DNA from: an uncultured Collinsella sp.
GTDB lineage: Bacteria; Actinomycetota; Coriobacteriia; Coriobacteriales; Coriobacteriaceae
Assembly: GCA_902494685.1 (NCBI GenBank)
Contig: CABUUE010000011.1
Coordinates: 1 to 15,792, forward strand
Direction: 5' to 3'
DNA: 15,792 nt
Positions 6,028-12,644 of this stretch are shown here, in pieces. Under the pieces are notes generated by a model. It did no database searches. It saw nothing but the letters and a program-made list of their open reading frames with translations, and was not told where the DNA came from. The first letter of the stretch is position 1. Each line of letters starts with the position of its first letter. The position numbers and the translations under genes were made by a program.

Positions 6028-6951
6028 TTACAGCTTGGCGTCGATGTCGACGCTCTGATACGTAGGGGTCTGCTGGACGTAGAGCTTGATGCCCATGTCG
6101 AGCAGCTGGTTGACGTCGGCCTTCTGGTTGGCGTCGAGGAAGACGGAGCTGTCCTTGCCGCCGACCTGATCGGCACCGTCGTGGTTGGCGGTGGCGCCCA
6201 GGTTGATGGCGTCGAGCTTGTAGCCCTGGCAGAACTGCAGCATCTCGGCCGTGTTGCCAAAGACGAACATGACGCGCTCGCCGAGGGTGTTGAGCTTGTC
6301 CATCTTGGCGAGGGCACGCTCGACGGTGAAGACGTTCAGGCGCACGCCCTGGGGCTTGGCCAGCTTAAGAGCGCCCTTCTTGATGTCATCGTTGGCGGCG
6401 GCGTTGTCGACGACGATGATGCGCTCGGCCTGAACCTTGGTGGTCCAGGTAAAGACGACCTGGCCGTGCAGCAGACGGTAGTCAAGACGTGCGAGGACGA
6501 TCTTGGCGGGACCGGAGCTGTGACGGGGCGCCTTGGCCTTCTTGGCGGGAGCCGCGGCAGCCTCGACCGGTGCGTTGGGGTTGGTCAGACCGGTGCGGGC
6601 CTCGTTGATGAGGGCTGCGAGCTCGGCACCCTTGACGGGGACGGGGCTCATAGCGAGCGTGAGCGCCAGCGGGATGTTGAAACCGCTGACAACCGTGAAC
6701 TTCGTGCCGTTCTTGGAAAGCTCGACCATGTTGTTGTTGACCGAGCTGCCGAGCATATCGGTCAGCACATAGACGGTGTCGTCCGCGTTGAACGTGGCGA
6801 TCATGGCGTCCACCTTATTGGTGATGGGCTCCTTGTCGTCACGAGCAAGCGACACGACGTGGACGTTCGACACGTCGCCGAGAACCATCTCGAGCGTGTC
6901 TTTGGCGCCTGCGGCCAGGCCGCCATGAGATGCGAGAATGATCTGATTCAT
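6028..6951 (-). CDS. PTS mannose-family EIIAB fusion protein
   Basis: This 307-residue cytoplasmic phosphocarrier joins two domains. The EIIA domain (about 1-125) starts MNQIILASHGGLAAG, with His9 as the expected phosphorylation site from HPr. An Ala/Pro/Lys-rich linker (about 126-148) leads to the EIIB domain (about 149-307), whose RLDYRLLHGQVVFTW carries His162, the site that phosphorylates the incoming sugar. The order and linker match ManX-type fusions. The start at 6951 has a strong AAAAGGAGGAGG ribosome site. It is the first gene of the five-gene operon and lies downstream of the GntR-like operator and TATAAT box. No separate sugar kinase is present, in keeping with phosphorylation on entry. 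Confidence 0.94.
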   Translation of the reverse strand: MNQIILASHGGLAAGAKDTLEMVLGDVSNVHVVSLARDDKEPITNKVDAMIATFNADDTVYVLTDMLGSSVNNNMVELSKNGTKFTVVSGFNIPLALTLAMSPVPVKGAELAALINEARTGLTNPNAPVEAAAAPAKKAKAPRHSSGPAKIVLARLDYRLLHGQVVFTWTTKVQAERIIVVDNAAANDDIKKGALKLAKPQGVRLNVFTVERALAKMDKLNTLGERVMFVFGNTAEMLQFCQGYKLDAINLGATANHDGADQVGGKDSSVFLDANQKADVNQLLDMGIKLYVQQTPTYQSVDIDAKL

Positions 6952-6977
6952 CTTGCCTCCTCCTTTTCGTTATGGTC

Positions 6978-6996
6978 ATTATAACGTCTTATACGT
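6978..6996 (-). promoter_or_regulatory. PTS operon promoter with overlapping GntR-like operator
   Basis: On the minus strand, ACGTATAAGACGT (6996-6984) is followed directly by a perfect -10 box TATAAT (6983-6978), 27 bases before the EIIAB start. The ACGT-N5-ACGT site therefore fills the spacer just upstream of the -10, where a bound repressor would block polymerase. No good -35 box is visible, which suggests a weak or activator-dependent promoter. The same motif lies at 905-917 and 8256-8268. Confidence 0.65.
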
Positions 6997-7021
6997 TGCT
7001 TATATTGCTAATTAGTATAAA

Positions 7022-7056
7022 GACCGTTCGCGGGTGAAAATCGACCGTTGACGGGT
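7022..7056. repeat. Paired 14-bp direct repeat upstream of the PTS promoter
   Basis: GACCGTTCGCGGGT (7022-7035) and GACCGTTGACGGGT (7043-7056) differ at two bases and have a 21-bp period, two helical turns. They lie about 40-75 bases upstream of the TATAAT box at 6978-6983, a fitting place for an activator. A nearby AACGT/ACGTT pair (7059-7075) has a different spacing from the GntR-like sites. No regulator can be assigned. Confidence 0.45.
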
Positions 7057-7133
7057 TTAACGTACTTGAAACGTTGGGGCTGGATAGGCCGGCGCTGGCA
7101 AGGCGGTGCCCATTCAAGCGTCCCGCCAATCCT

Positions 7134-8216
7134 CTATCGCACGAAGTACCAGGGGCTTTCCTGCACGGTGGGCTCCAGCGCGATGCCGGTGCGCTCGCGG
7201 AACAGATCCATGTCCTGCGATTTCTCCGTCCACCACGCGTTGGGCTTAAAGGTCATGCTCTCAATGACATGACCGACAAACACACTGTTGCGCAGCTTGG
7301 AGAAGTTGGTGTTCATAATCAGAATGGACGCGAGCACCAGCACGATGCCCAGGACCTTGATCGCGCCGGCGGGCTCGGCGTAGATGCCAATACCGACCAG
7401 AACGGTCGCCACGGTTTCGAACGAAGCCACGACCGGCACCTTCGATGTCTCAAGATCCATCGAAAGGCCCTGCATATAGAAGATGTACGCAAGAGCCGTC
7501 GGAATAAAGCCAAAGCCAGCGAACAGCAGAATGAGCTGCGGGGACATTGCCGCGGCCACATCGGACCACGGAGCAGAAAGCGCAGCCATAAAGCATCCGC
7601 CAAAGACAAAGCCCCAAAACGTTACGGCCAGTGGATGGAGTGTCTTGGTAGCCATACGGCTAAACACCGCCAGCAGCGCACCACAAAGTCCGGCGATCAC
7701 ACCCGACGCGACGCCCCAAGCCGAGAAATGGAAACCAGACAGGTCACCGCTCGTCACCGCGAGCACACAACCCACAATGTTAAAGACGATGGCGACGAGT
7801 TTGTTGGAGGTCACGTCCTCGCGATAAAGCACGCGGCCGAGCATGACTCCAAACACCGGCGAGGTGTAGAGCAGCACCGAGGCCGTGGACATGCCCACCT
7901 CGCCCATGCACTCGTAATAGCAGGTGTTGGCGACGGCTAAACCGACGATACCGACAAGCGCGCAGGGAACAAGCTCTTTAGGACTTGCCTTGAACAGGGC
8001 CATGGGACCCGAGGCTTTTCCCTCACGAGCACCTCCCTGGCAACCCATAAATGCCAAGACCGGAGCCATTAAGACGGCACCCGACAACAGGCGAAAGGCC
8101 GCCATGCTCTGAGACGAAACACCCAGGGCCGATATTCCGTTAACAAAGATTCCGATGGTGCCCCACATAAGCGCGGCGATCAGCACCAGCACATAGCCCA
8201 GATTGCTTTTCTTCAA
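7134..8216 (-). CDS. EamA-family (DMT superfamily) transporter, probable exporter
   Basis: This 360-residue inner-membrane protein has two EamA repeats of about five helices each. The first begins LGYVLVLIAALMWGTIGIFVNGIS, and the second follows SGFHFSAWGVASGVIAGLCGALLAVFSR. Many members export amino acids or other small metabolites. TTG 8216 is chosen because GAGGAGG lies 5 bases before it; the GTG at 8252 has no ribosome site and falls close to the operator-like site. A hydrophilic tail of about 59 residues follows the last helix (from residue 302) and contains WWTEKSQDMDLFRERTG; this is unusual for the family. The gene stands alone between the PTS operon and the repeat region. The operator upstream suggests co-regulation with the PTS genes, so export of the amine or amino acid released by the deglycase is an attractive but untested role. 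Confidence 0.87.
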   Translation of the reverse strand: MKKSNLGYVLVLIAALMWGTIGIFVNGISALGVSSQSMAAFRLLSGAVLMAPVLAFMGCQGGAREGKASGPMALFKASPKELVPCALVGIVGLAVANTCYYECMGEVGMSTASVLLYTSPVFGVMLGRVLYREDVTSNKLVAIVFNIVGCVLAVTSGDLSGFHFSAWGVASGVIAGLCGALLAVFSRMATKTLHPLAVTFWGFVFGGCFMAALSAPWSDVAAAMSPQLILLFAGFGFIPTALAYIFYMQGLSMDLETSKVPVVASFETVATVLVGIGIYAEPAGAIKVLGIVLVLASILIMNTNFSKLRNSVFVGHVIESMTFKPNAWWTEKSQDMDLFRERTGIALEPTVQESPWYFVR

Positions 8217-8255
8217 CGCAGCCTCCTCGGTGTTGTTTCCAATATGTTTCACACT

Positions 8256-8268
8256 ACGTTATAGTCGT
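8256..8268. promoter_or_regulatory. Candidate GntR operator before the EamA gene
   Basis: The plus strand reads ACGTTATAGTCGT, an ACGT-N5-TCGT site with one mismatch from the other two, 40 bases upstream of the preferred TTG start. On the minus strand a TTGAAA lies upstream with a TATAAC inside the site, but their 15-bp spacing is short. About 55 further bases up to the REP-like stretch hold nothing recognisable. Confidence 0.5.
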
Positions 8269-8334
8269 TATATACATTTTTCAAGACACAAATCGCCGAA
8301 CGGAAAAATCTGCTCGCCCACACACTCATTGGGT

Positions 8335-8402
8335 AGTCATTGGGGACGTCCCCAACGACTAGGACTGTCCCCAACTGCCGGCAGAAAAGGAACGCCCCCA
8401 AG
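8335..8402. repeat. REP-like GGGGAC palindrome cluster
   Basis: AGTCATTGGGGAC (8335-8347) and GTCCCCAACGACT (8348-8360) form a 13-bp palindrome with one A-C mismatch, which becomes a G-U pair on the minus strand. Further along, the minus strand carries GTTGGGGACAGTCC, the 10-bp palindrome CTGCCGGCAG (8375-8384) and CTTGGGGGCGTTCC. Such GGGGAC-rich short palindromes resemble REP sequences mobilised by Y1 (RAYT) transposases; no such transposase is in this window. This cluster and the long-hairpin repeat account for most of the 373-base gap 8217-8589. Confidence 0.6.
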
Positions 8403-8437
8403 TGCCACATCTGGACCAAGGCGACGCCGATGCTTTG

Positions 8438-8590
8438 GCAGCGTCAGCGAAAACCCGCCAGAGCGAGCAAGGTGCCTTGAAGCGAAGCGGCATTGACCTT
8501 CTGGTCATGCCGCTGAAGCTGAAAGGCAGATTGCCGCTCTGGCGGGTTTGCAGCGTCGAGCCGTTACGCGGTTTGGTAAAACCGCGTAAC
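8438..8590. repeat. Long-hairpin intergenic repeat, copy 2
   Basis: This copy has the architecture of 1-148. The outer stem pairs AAACCCGCCAGAGCG (8451-8465) with its exact complement (8535-8549). The second stem pairs TGCCTT (8473-8478) with AAGGCA (8523-8528). The third pairs AGCGGCATTGACC (8486-8498) with GGTCATGCCGCT (8503-8514), with one bulged T. The unpaired pieces between stems (A bulge, GG opposite GA) match copy 1, while the stem sequences differ with compensation. A direct repeat GCAGCGTC flanks the stem (8438-8445 and 8550-8557). The constant 12-bp hairpin (8563-8590) ends on the first base of the minus-strand TAG stop of the second deglycase. Confidence 0.87.
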
Positions 8591-9582
8591 TAATACTCAA
8601 GCTTCCACATGTAGCGGCGCGTCATGTAGTCCTTGTGAGTTACGGCAGAGAGCGCACGCATGTACACGTTGTTGAGGATCGGGGCAAAGATCAGGTGGTT
8701 GAAGTACTCGCTCACGCTGTCCTTGATGTCGTTGAGGCCGAGCTCCTTGGCGTCGAGCTGATAGACGCGCTCGCCACCGTACTGGTTGACGAAGCGGATG
8801 CCGCGCTCGTCGTTGCAGCGGCTGCGGCCGACGCTGATGAGCTGGAACAGCGAGGTGCGCTTGTCCAGGATCTCGAAGGGGCCATGGAAGAAGTCGCAGG
8901 TGTTGATGGTGCAGGAGTCGATCTGCAGCATCTCCTGCACGTTGCAGATGCTAAAGACGTAGGCGGCACCAAAGAGCGGGCCCTGGGCCATGACGTTGAT
9001 GCAGGGCTTGTCGGCGTTCTGCTCGGCCCACTTGGCAGCGAGCGGACGGGTGTACTCGACGGCCTTGCGATAGATGGGGTCGACCAAGTCGAACGCGGCC
9101 ATAGCGGTCTCGTACTCGGCATAGCCCTCGGTCTGCTGCGTAAGCTCCATGGCGATCATGGTCACGACGGCGGAGTTGGTGCGGCCCATGCAGGACTCGT
9201 CGACGGCCAGGCTGTCGTACTGGATCTTGTAGTCGCAGACCTCGGTGAGGCCGGACTCGTCAACATAGATGGCGATGGTGCTGGCGCCGTGGTCCTTGGC
9301 GACCTGGGCGGCGACGATGGTCTCCTTGGTGCCGCGCATGGACACGACGACGGCCAGGGTGTTCTCGTTGACGTAGGCCGGGGTGGCGTGCACGAACTCG
9401 TTGCTGGTGTAGCTGGAGCTCACGACCTGCGTGGCCTCGTGCTCCATAAAGTACTGGGCAGGATAGTTGCCGCCGTTGGATCCGCCAGCGCCAATCCACA
9501 CGACGCGCTTGATGCCGCCCTTGTCTGCCTTGTCAGCCAAAACCTGGGAGACGACATCCTTAACCTGTTCCTGAGTAGTCAT
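8590..9582 (-). CDS. Second FrlB-like SIS-domain deglycase
   Basis: This 330-residue paralogue of the 3167-4150 enzyme has two SIS folds and the same C-terminal style (RRYMWKLEY). It has IGAGGSNGGNYPAQYF near the N-terminus, the phosphate loop SMRGTKETIVAA (about 81-92), and QEMLQID followed by CDFFHGPFEI. The Glu217/His233 pair keeps the 16-residue spacing of the presumed catalytic pair. Two changes stand out against the paralogue: GG becomes RG in the phosphate loop, and GEYFHGP becomes CDFFHGP (Asp230 for Glu). It may accept a different sugar-amine phosphate, as in systems with paired deglycases such as GfrE/GfrF. The start at 9582 has AGAAAGG about 10 bases upstream. It is transcribed alone, divergently from a GntR regulator, with no transporter of its own nearby. 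Confidence 0.8.
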   Translation of the reverse strand: MTTQEQVKDVVSQVLADKADKGGIKRVVWIGAGGSNGGNYPAQYFMEHEATQVVSSSYTSNEFVHATPAYVNENTLAVVVSMRGTKETIVAAQVAKDHGASTIAIYVDESGLTEVCDYKIQYDSLAVDESCMGRTNSAVVTMIAMELTQQTEGYAEYETAMAAFDLVDPIYRKAVEYTRPLAAKWAEQNADKPCINVMAQGPLFGAAYVFSICNVQEMLQIDSCTINTCDFFHGPFEILDKRTSLFQLISVGRSRCNDERGIRFVNQYGGERVYQLDAKELGLNDIKDSVSEYFNHLIFAPILNNVYMRALSAVTHKDYMTRRYMWKLEY

Positions 9583-9620
9583 CGTGCATCAGCCTTTCTT
9601 CTCGTTTGATGCTCTCGATG

Positions 9621-9667
9621 GCATACAAGTTACATACATGTTTTGGTTATGTCGACTAGTTGTATGC
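9621..9667. promoter_or_regulatory. Inverted-repeat control site upstream of the second deglycase
   Basis: GCATACAA (9621-9628) and TTGTATGC (9660-9667) are perfect inverted arms. Between them lies ATACATGTTTTGGTTATGT (9634-9652), which recurs as ATACATGTTTGATTATGT at 9740-9757. The region lies 40-85 bases upstream of the deglycase start and differs from the ACGT-N5-ACGT sites, so a separate regulator, probably the divergent GntR, is expected. A clear deglycase promoter could not be picked out. Confidence 0.5.
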
Positions 9668-9730
9668 TATATTTGTCTTAGAAATTTTGCTGATGCGGTT
9701 TTCGATAGCTAGATACCAGCGGTTTTGTTG

Positions 9731-9781
9731 TTGTATTGAATACATGTTTGATTATGTTAGCATACAGGTTAGATACAGGTT
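9731..9781 (+). promoter_or_regulatory. Promoter/operator region of the second GntR gene
   Basis: TTGTAT (9731-9736) and TATGTT (9753-9758), 16 bp apart, are a plausible plus-strand -35/-10 pair. A 13-bp palindrome TGTATTGAATACA (9732-9744) overlaps the -35. GCATACA, the half-site of 9621-9667, recurs at 9760-9766. Two ATACAGGTT units (9762-9770, 9773-9781) with an 11-bp period run up to the start codon. This density of TACA/TGTA sites fits autoregulation. Confidence 0.5.
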
Positions 9782-9787
9782 GATCGT

Positions 9788-10510
9788 ATGAACGCTTCAT
9801 CTAAAAAGAAACTGAGCCAATACGAACGCTTGGCGGGCATGCTGCGCGACCGCATCGCCTCCGGCGCCTACGCACGCGGAGACAAGCTGCCATCCGAGAT
9901 GGAACTCATGGACGAATCGGGGCTGTCGCGCAGCACCGTGCGCCACGCCCTTAAGGTGCTCGTTGATGAGGGCCTGGTGCGCACCGAGCGCGGGCGTGGC
10001 GCCTTTGTGGCCGACACGCCCGCGCTCCACGAGAACAACCTAGTGTTTTCGAGCTATACCAAGCAGGTCGAAGGTCAGGGCATGAAGCCCACCACGCGCA
10101 CCGTGGACTCGGGCTTTGCCAAGGCGGCCGGCAGCATAGCTAAGTTCTTTGACGCCGCCGTGGGCAGCAAGCTCGTCAAACTTGTCCGCCTGCGCTACCT
10201 GGACGACGCGCCGCTGTGCCTGGAGACCACCTACCTGCCGCCAAGCTTCGAGACGCTCATCGATCGCGATATCAACGGTTCGCTCTACGCCACGCTGCGA
10301 CAGGAGTTCCATCGCGCACCGGCACAGGGGCATAAGACCTTTGAGGTGTGCTACGCCTCGCAAAACGAGGCGTTTTTGCTCAACGTTGAGCGCGGGCAGG
10401 CGCTGATCCTAATCACTGACTACGTCTACGACACCGACGGCCGCCCGCTCCATGTCTCCAAGCGCATCCAGCGCACCGACCGTGCCAAATACACCGAACC
10501 CATCGGCTAG
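9788..10510 (+). CDS. GntR/HutC-family (UTRA domain) regulator, divergent from the second deglycase
   Basis: This is a 240-residue regulator. The winged helix-turn-helix (about 10-78) contains LPSEMELMDESGLSRSTVRHAL and the wing ERGRGAFVAD; the UTRA domain (about 92-238) ends with DGRPLHVSKRIQRTDRAKY. It is the only clear plus-strand gene here. The start at 9788 has only a weak ribosome site (ACAGG about 8 bases upstream), within a pair of ATACAGGTT repeats. Divergent placement next to a deglycase and the repeat-rich shared control region suggest that it regulates the deglycase and itself, probably with a sugar phosphate as effector. It differs clearly from the 149-868 regulator, so two control circuits are likely. 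No terminator is obvious after its stop. Confidence 0.9.
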   Translation: MNASSKKKLSQYERLAGMLRDRIASGAYARGDKLPSEMELMDESGLSRSTVRHALKVLVDEGLVRTERGRGAFVADTPALHENNLVFSSYTKQVEGQGMKPTTRTVDSGFAKAAGSIAKFFDAAVGSKLVKLVRLRYLDDAPLCLETTYLPPSFETLIDRDINGSLYATLRQEFHRAPAQGHKTFEVCYASQNEAFLLNVERGQALILITDYVYDTDGRPLHVSKRIQRTDRAKYTEPIG

Positions 10511-10654
10511 CGCACCAAACGAGGCAAACTGTACCTAATGAACGTTTTACCTGCGGTTTTATTAAATCTCAAGCCAGCATGGCACAAATGCCAACATCGC
10601 CTGGCAATACGCGCCGTCCAAGCTCAACTGTTCCTGCTCAGAATATCCAGTACC

Positions 10655-10896
10655 GCAAATCTAAGTGAGTAGACTTTTCGTGACCTGTCGAGCACACCAA
10701 AAACTGTCACCTCTGTGACCTGCGGTTTTACTAAGGCAGATACGCCTTGTGCTCGACCTGCGCCAAAAAGTCTACTCACTTAGTTCGAATCGAAGCCAAA
10801 CGGACCCAAATCGAAGCCAAATTAAGCCCATCCGCATCAAAAGACGCGTGAATCCGCACTTCTCGCGGTGGATTGACGCTACAAAGCGGCCAAAAT
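10655..10896. repeat. Palindromic intergenic repeat, copy B
   Basis: This is the second copy of 2225-2468. Outer arms are CTAAGTGAGTAGACTTTT (10661-10678) and its exact complement (10766-10783). The next stem is GTCGAGCACA (10687-10696) with TGTGCTCGAC (10748-10757), a compensated change from copy A. The third stem, AAAACTGT opposite GCGGTTTT, pairs through G-U on the plus strand only. The right part ends in CTACAAAGCGGCCAAAAT (10879-10896), as in the HAD 3' end of copy A. It occupies most of the 396-base gap 10511-10906 between converging genes. The first part of that gap, 10511-10654, shows only an ACCTGCGGTTTTATTAA (10549-10565) resembling the repeat's loop, and nothing else recognisable. 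Confidence 0.85.
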
Positions 10897-10906
10897 AAAC
10901 CTGTCC

Positions 10907-11497
10907 CTAAATGATAGGTTTGGGGAGGTCGGGGAACCAGGTTGGTTTGGGTTGGTTAGGGACGCGCTCGGCCAGGACCAGCTCCATCCAGCACATGTCG
11001 TACCAACGGCCGAACTTTTGGGCGCAGCGGTCGAAGGTGCCCACCAGGCGATATCCCATATGGGCATGGAAATCCTGGCTGTTGTGCGTCAGGTACTCGT
11101 CGTCCTTGTCGTGCGGCACGGCGATGAGGGCGCACATGTTGGTGATGCCCATCGCGACCAGGCATTGCTTGAGCGCATCGTGCAGTTTGCGACCCAGCCC
11201 GCCATGGCGCACATCGCGTGCCAGGTAGATCGACGTCTCGACCGACCAGTCGTATGCCTCGCGGCTGTTGAGCTGACTCACATAGGCATAGCCTACCGGA
11301 CGCCCGTCCAACTCCATCACCAGATACGGATAGCGCTTGAGCGTACGCTCGATGCGCCCGGCGAACTCCTCAACGCTCGGCACCTCGTATTCGCAGGTAA
11401 TCGCCGTCTGGCGCACATACGGCTCATAGATGGCAAGCAACGCCGGCGCATCATCGGGCGTCGCCAGGCGAATCGTCGGCTCAGATATCTCGGTCAT
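10907..11497 (-). CDS. GNAT-family N-acetyltransferase (phosphinothricin acetyltransferase-like)
   Basis: This 196-residue cytoplasmic enzyme transfers an acetyl group from acetyl-CoA to an amine, substrate unknown. It starts MTEISEPTIRLATPDDAPALLAIYEPYV, then VEEFAGRIERTLKRYPYLVMELDGRPVGYAYVSQL with VETSIYLARDVRHGGLGRKLH; the segment RHGGLGR (97-103) is the acetyl-CoA loop. HMGYRLVGTFDRCAQKFGRWYDMCWMEL near the end is typical of PAT-like GNATs. ATG 11497 has AAGGG 4 bases upstream. Starting at 11548 would run through the preceding terminator and is rejected. Its stop TAG begins a GGGACAG sequence like the REP-like repeats. Confidence 0.85.
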   Translation of the reverse strand: MTEISEPTIRLATPDDAPALLAIYEPYVRQTAITCEYEVPSVEEFAGRIERTLKRYPYLVMELDGRPVGYAYVSQLNSREAYDWSVETSIYLARDVRHGGLGRKLHDALKQCLVAMGITNMCALIAVPHDKDDEYLTHNSQDFHAHMGYRLVGTFDRCAQKFGRWYDMCWMELVLAERVPNQPKPTWFPDLPKPII

Positions 11498-11512
11498 ACA
11501 ACCCTTCTCCCC

Positions 11513-11555
11513 AAAAACAAAGGCCGCCTTGCGCCAAACCCAGCGCAAGGCGGCC
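11513..11555 (-). terminator. Rho-independent terminator of the threonine-aldolase-like gene
   Basis: On the minus strand, GGCCGCCTTGCGC (11555-11543) pairs perfectly over 13 bp with GCGCAAGGCGGCC (11534-11522) around an 8-base loop, followed by TTTGTTTTT. It lies about 18 bases past the stop at 11574 and about 15 bases upstream of the GNAT start, so the GNAT gene needs read-through or a promoter not seen. Confidence 0.93.
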
Positions 11556-11573
11556 CCTCGTCATTACATCAGG

Positions 11574-12599
11574 CTACAGGACAGCCGCCAACGCGTCGAT
11601 GTCCTCCTGCGTCGTGGCCCAGCTGGTGCAAAAACGCACCACCGTGTGGGTATCGTCGTACTTTTCCCAGTACTCGATCGCCGCATGCTCGCGAATACGC
11701 GCCATGTCCTCGTTGGGCAGAATCACAAACTGCTGGTTTGTGGGCGTCTCCAAGAAGAACTGGTAGCCGCGCTCGTGCAGCACGCGACGAAGCGCCTGCG
11801 CGGTTTCGATCGCTTGGCGACCAATCTCAAAATACAGGCCGTCGGTAAAAAGAGCCTCGAACTGCACACCCGTCAGGCGGCCCTTGGCCAGCAACGCACC
11901 GTGCTGCTTAATACGCGGAATGGGGTGCGCCGGGGCGTGCATGCCGCAGAACACCACGGCCTCGCCGCACAAAGCGCCGCACTTGGTGCCGCCGATGTAG
12001 AACACGTCACACAGCTGCGCCAGCTCGGGCAGGGTAATGTCGCACTCATCGGCCGCCAGCGCATAGGCCAGGCGGGCGCCATCCACAAACAGCGGAATCT
12101 CGCGCTTCTGGCACACTGCGTGAATCGCCGCGAGCTCGGCCTTGGAGTACAGCGTGCCGTACTCGGTCGATAGACTCACATACACGGCGCCCGGGAACAC
12201 CGTGTGCTCGTAGCTCTCGTTTTCGTAGAACACCTGGATATAGTTCTCCAGATCCTCGGCGTGCATCTTGCCCTCGTAGCCGGGGATGGTGAGCACCTTG
12301 TGGCCGCCAAACTCGATGGCGCCCGCCTCGTGGCAGGCGACGTGGCCGGTCTCGGCAGCAACGACGCCCTCGTACGGCGCGAGCAGCATGTCAATCACCG
12401 TCGCGTTGGCCTGCGTGCCGCCCACCAGAAAAAACACGTCGGCATCGGGGGCCTGACAGGCCTCGCGGATAAGCTGCTTGGCACGCTCGGTGTGCGCATC
12501 GGTACCGTAGCCGGGCTGCGGCTCCATATTGGTGTCGACGAGCGCCTGCAGCACTGCCGGATGTGCGCCGTGGGAATAATCGTTGTTAAACGCGAGCAT
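11574..12599 (-). CDS. Threonine aldolase / beta-eliminating-lyase family PLP enzyme
   Basis: This 341-residue fold-type I PLP enzyme resembles low-specificity L-threonine aldolase (LtaE), which splits threonine to glycine and acetaldehyde. It begins FNNDYSHGAHPAVLQAL, then FFLVGGTQANATV (cofactor phosphate loop), HVACHEAGAIEFGG (His stacking on PLP), LFVDGARLAYAL with Asp173, and YIGGTKCGALCGEA with Lys206 as the Schiff-base lysine. The start at 12599 has GAGAGGA about 6 bases upstream. It follows the PAP2 gene by 45 bases, so the two may be co-transcribed, and ends at a strong terminator. A related lyase activity on another beta-hydroxy amino acid is possible. Confidence 0.88.
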   Translation of the reverse strand: MLAFNNDYSHGAHPAVLQALVDTNMEPQPGYGTDAHTERAKQLIREACQAPDADVFFLVGGTQANATVIDMLLAPYEGVVAAETGHVACHEAGAIEFGGHKVLTIPGYEGKMHAEDLENYIQVFYENESYEHTVFPGAVYVSLSTEYGTLYSKAELAAIHAVCQKREIPLFVDGARLAYALAADECDITLPELAQLCDVFYIGGTKCGALCGEAVVFCGMHAPAHPIPRIKQHGALLAKGRLTGVQFEALFTDGLYFEIGRQAIETAQALRRVLHERGYQFFLETPTNQQFVILPNEDMARIREHAAIEYWEKYDDTHTVVRFCTSWATTQEDIDALAAVL

Positions 12600-12644
12600 G
12601 GCAATCCTCTCTTACCGGGTATCGGCCAGATGATTCAAACGGAG

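Noticed and set aside
10549..10565. Possible third, partial copy of the palindromic repeat (ACCTGCGGTTTTATTAA)
   Set aside because: Only 17 bases resemble the repeat loop; neither arm nor flank can be aligned, so chance or a small remnant cannot be told apart.
10879..11067. Minus-strand open frame ending in ILAAL like the HAD protein
   Set aside because: It overlaps the GNAT gene in another frame; the ILAAL-stop end comes from the repeat and is not a gene of its own.
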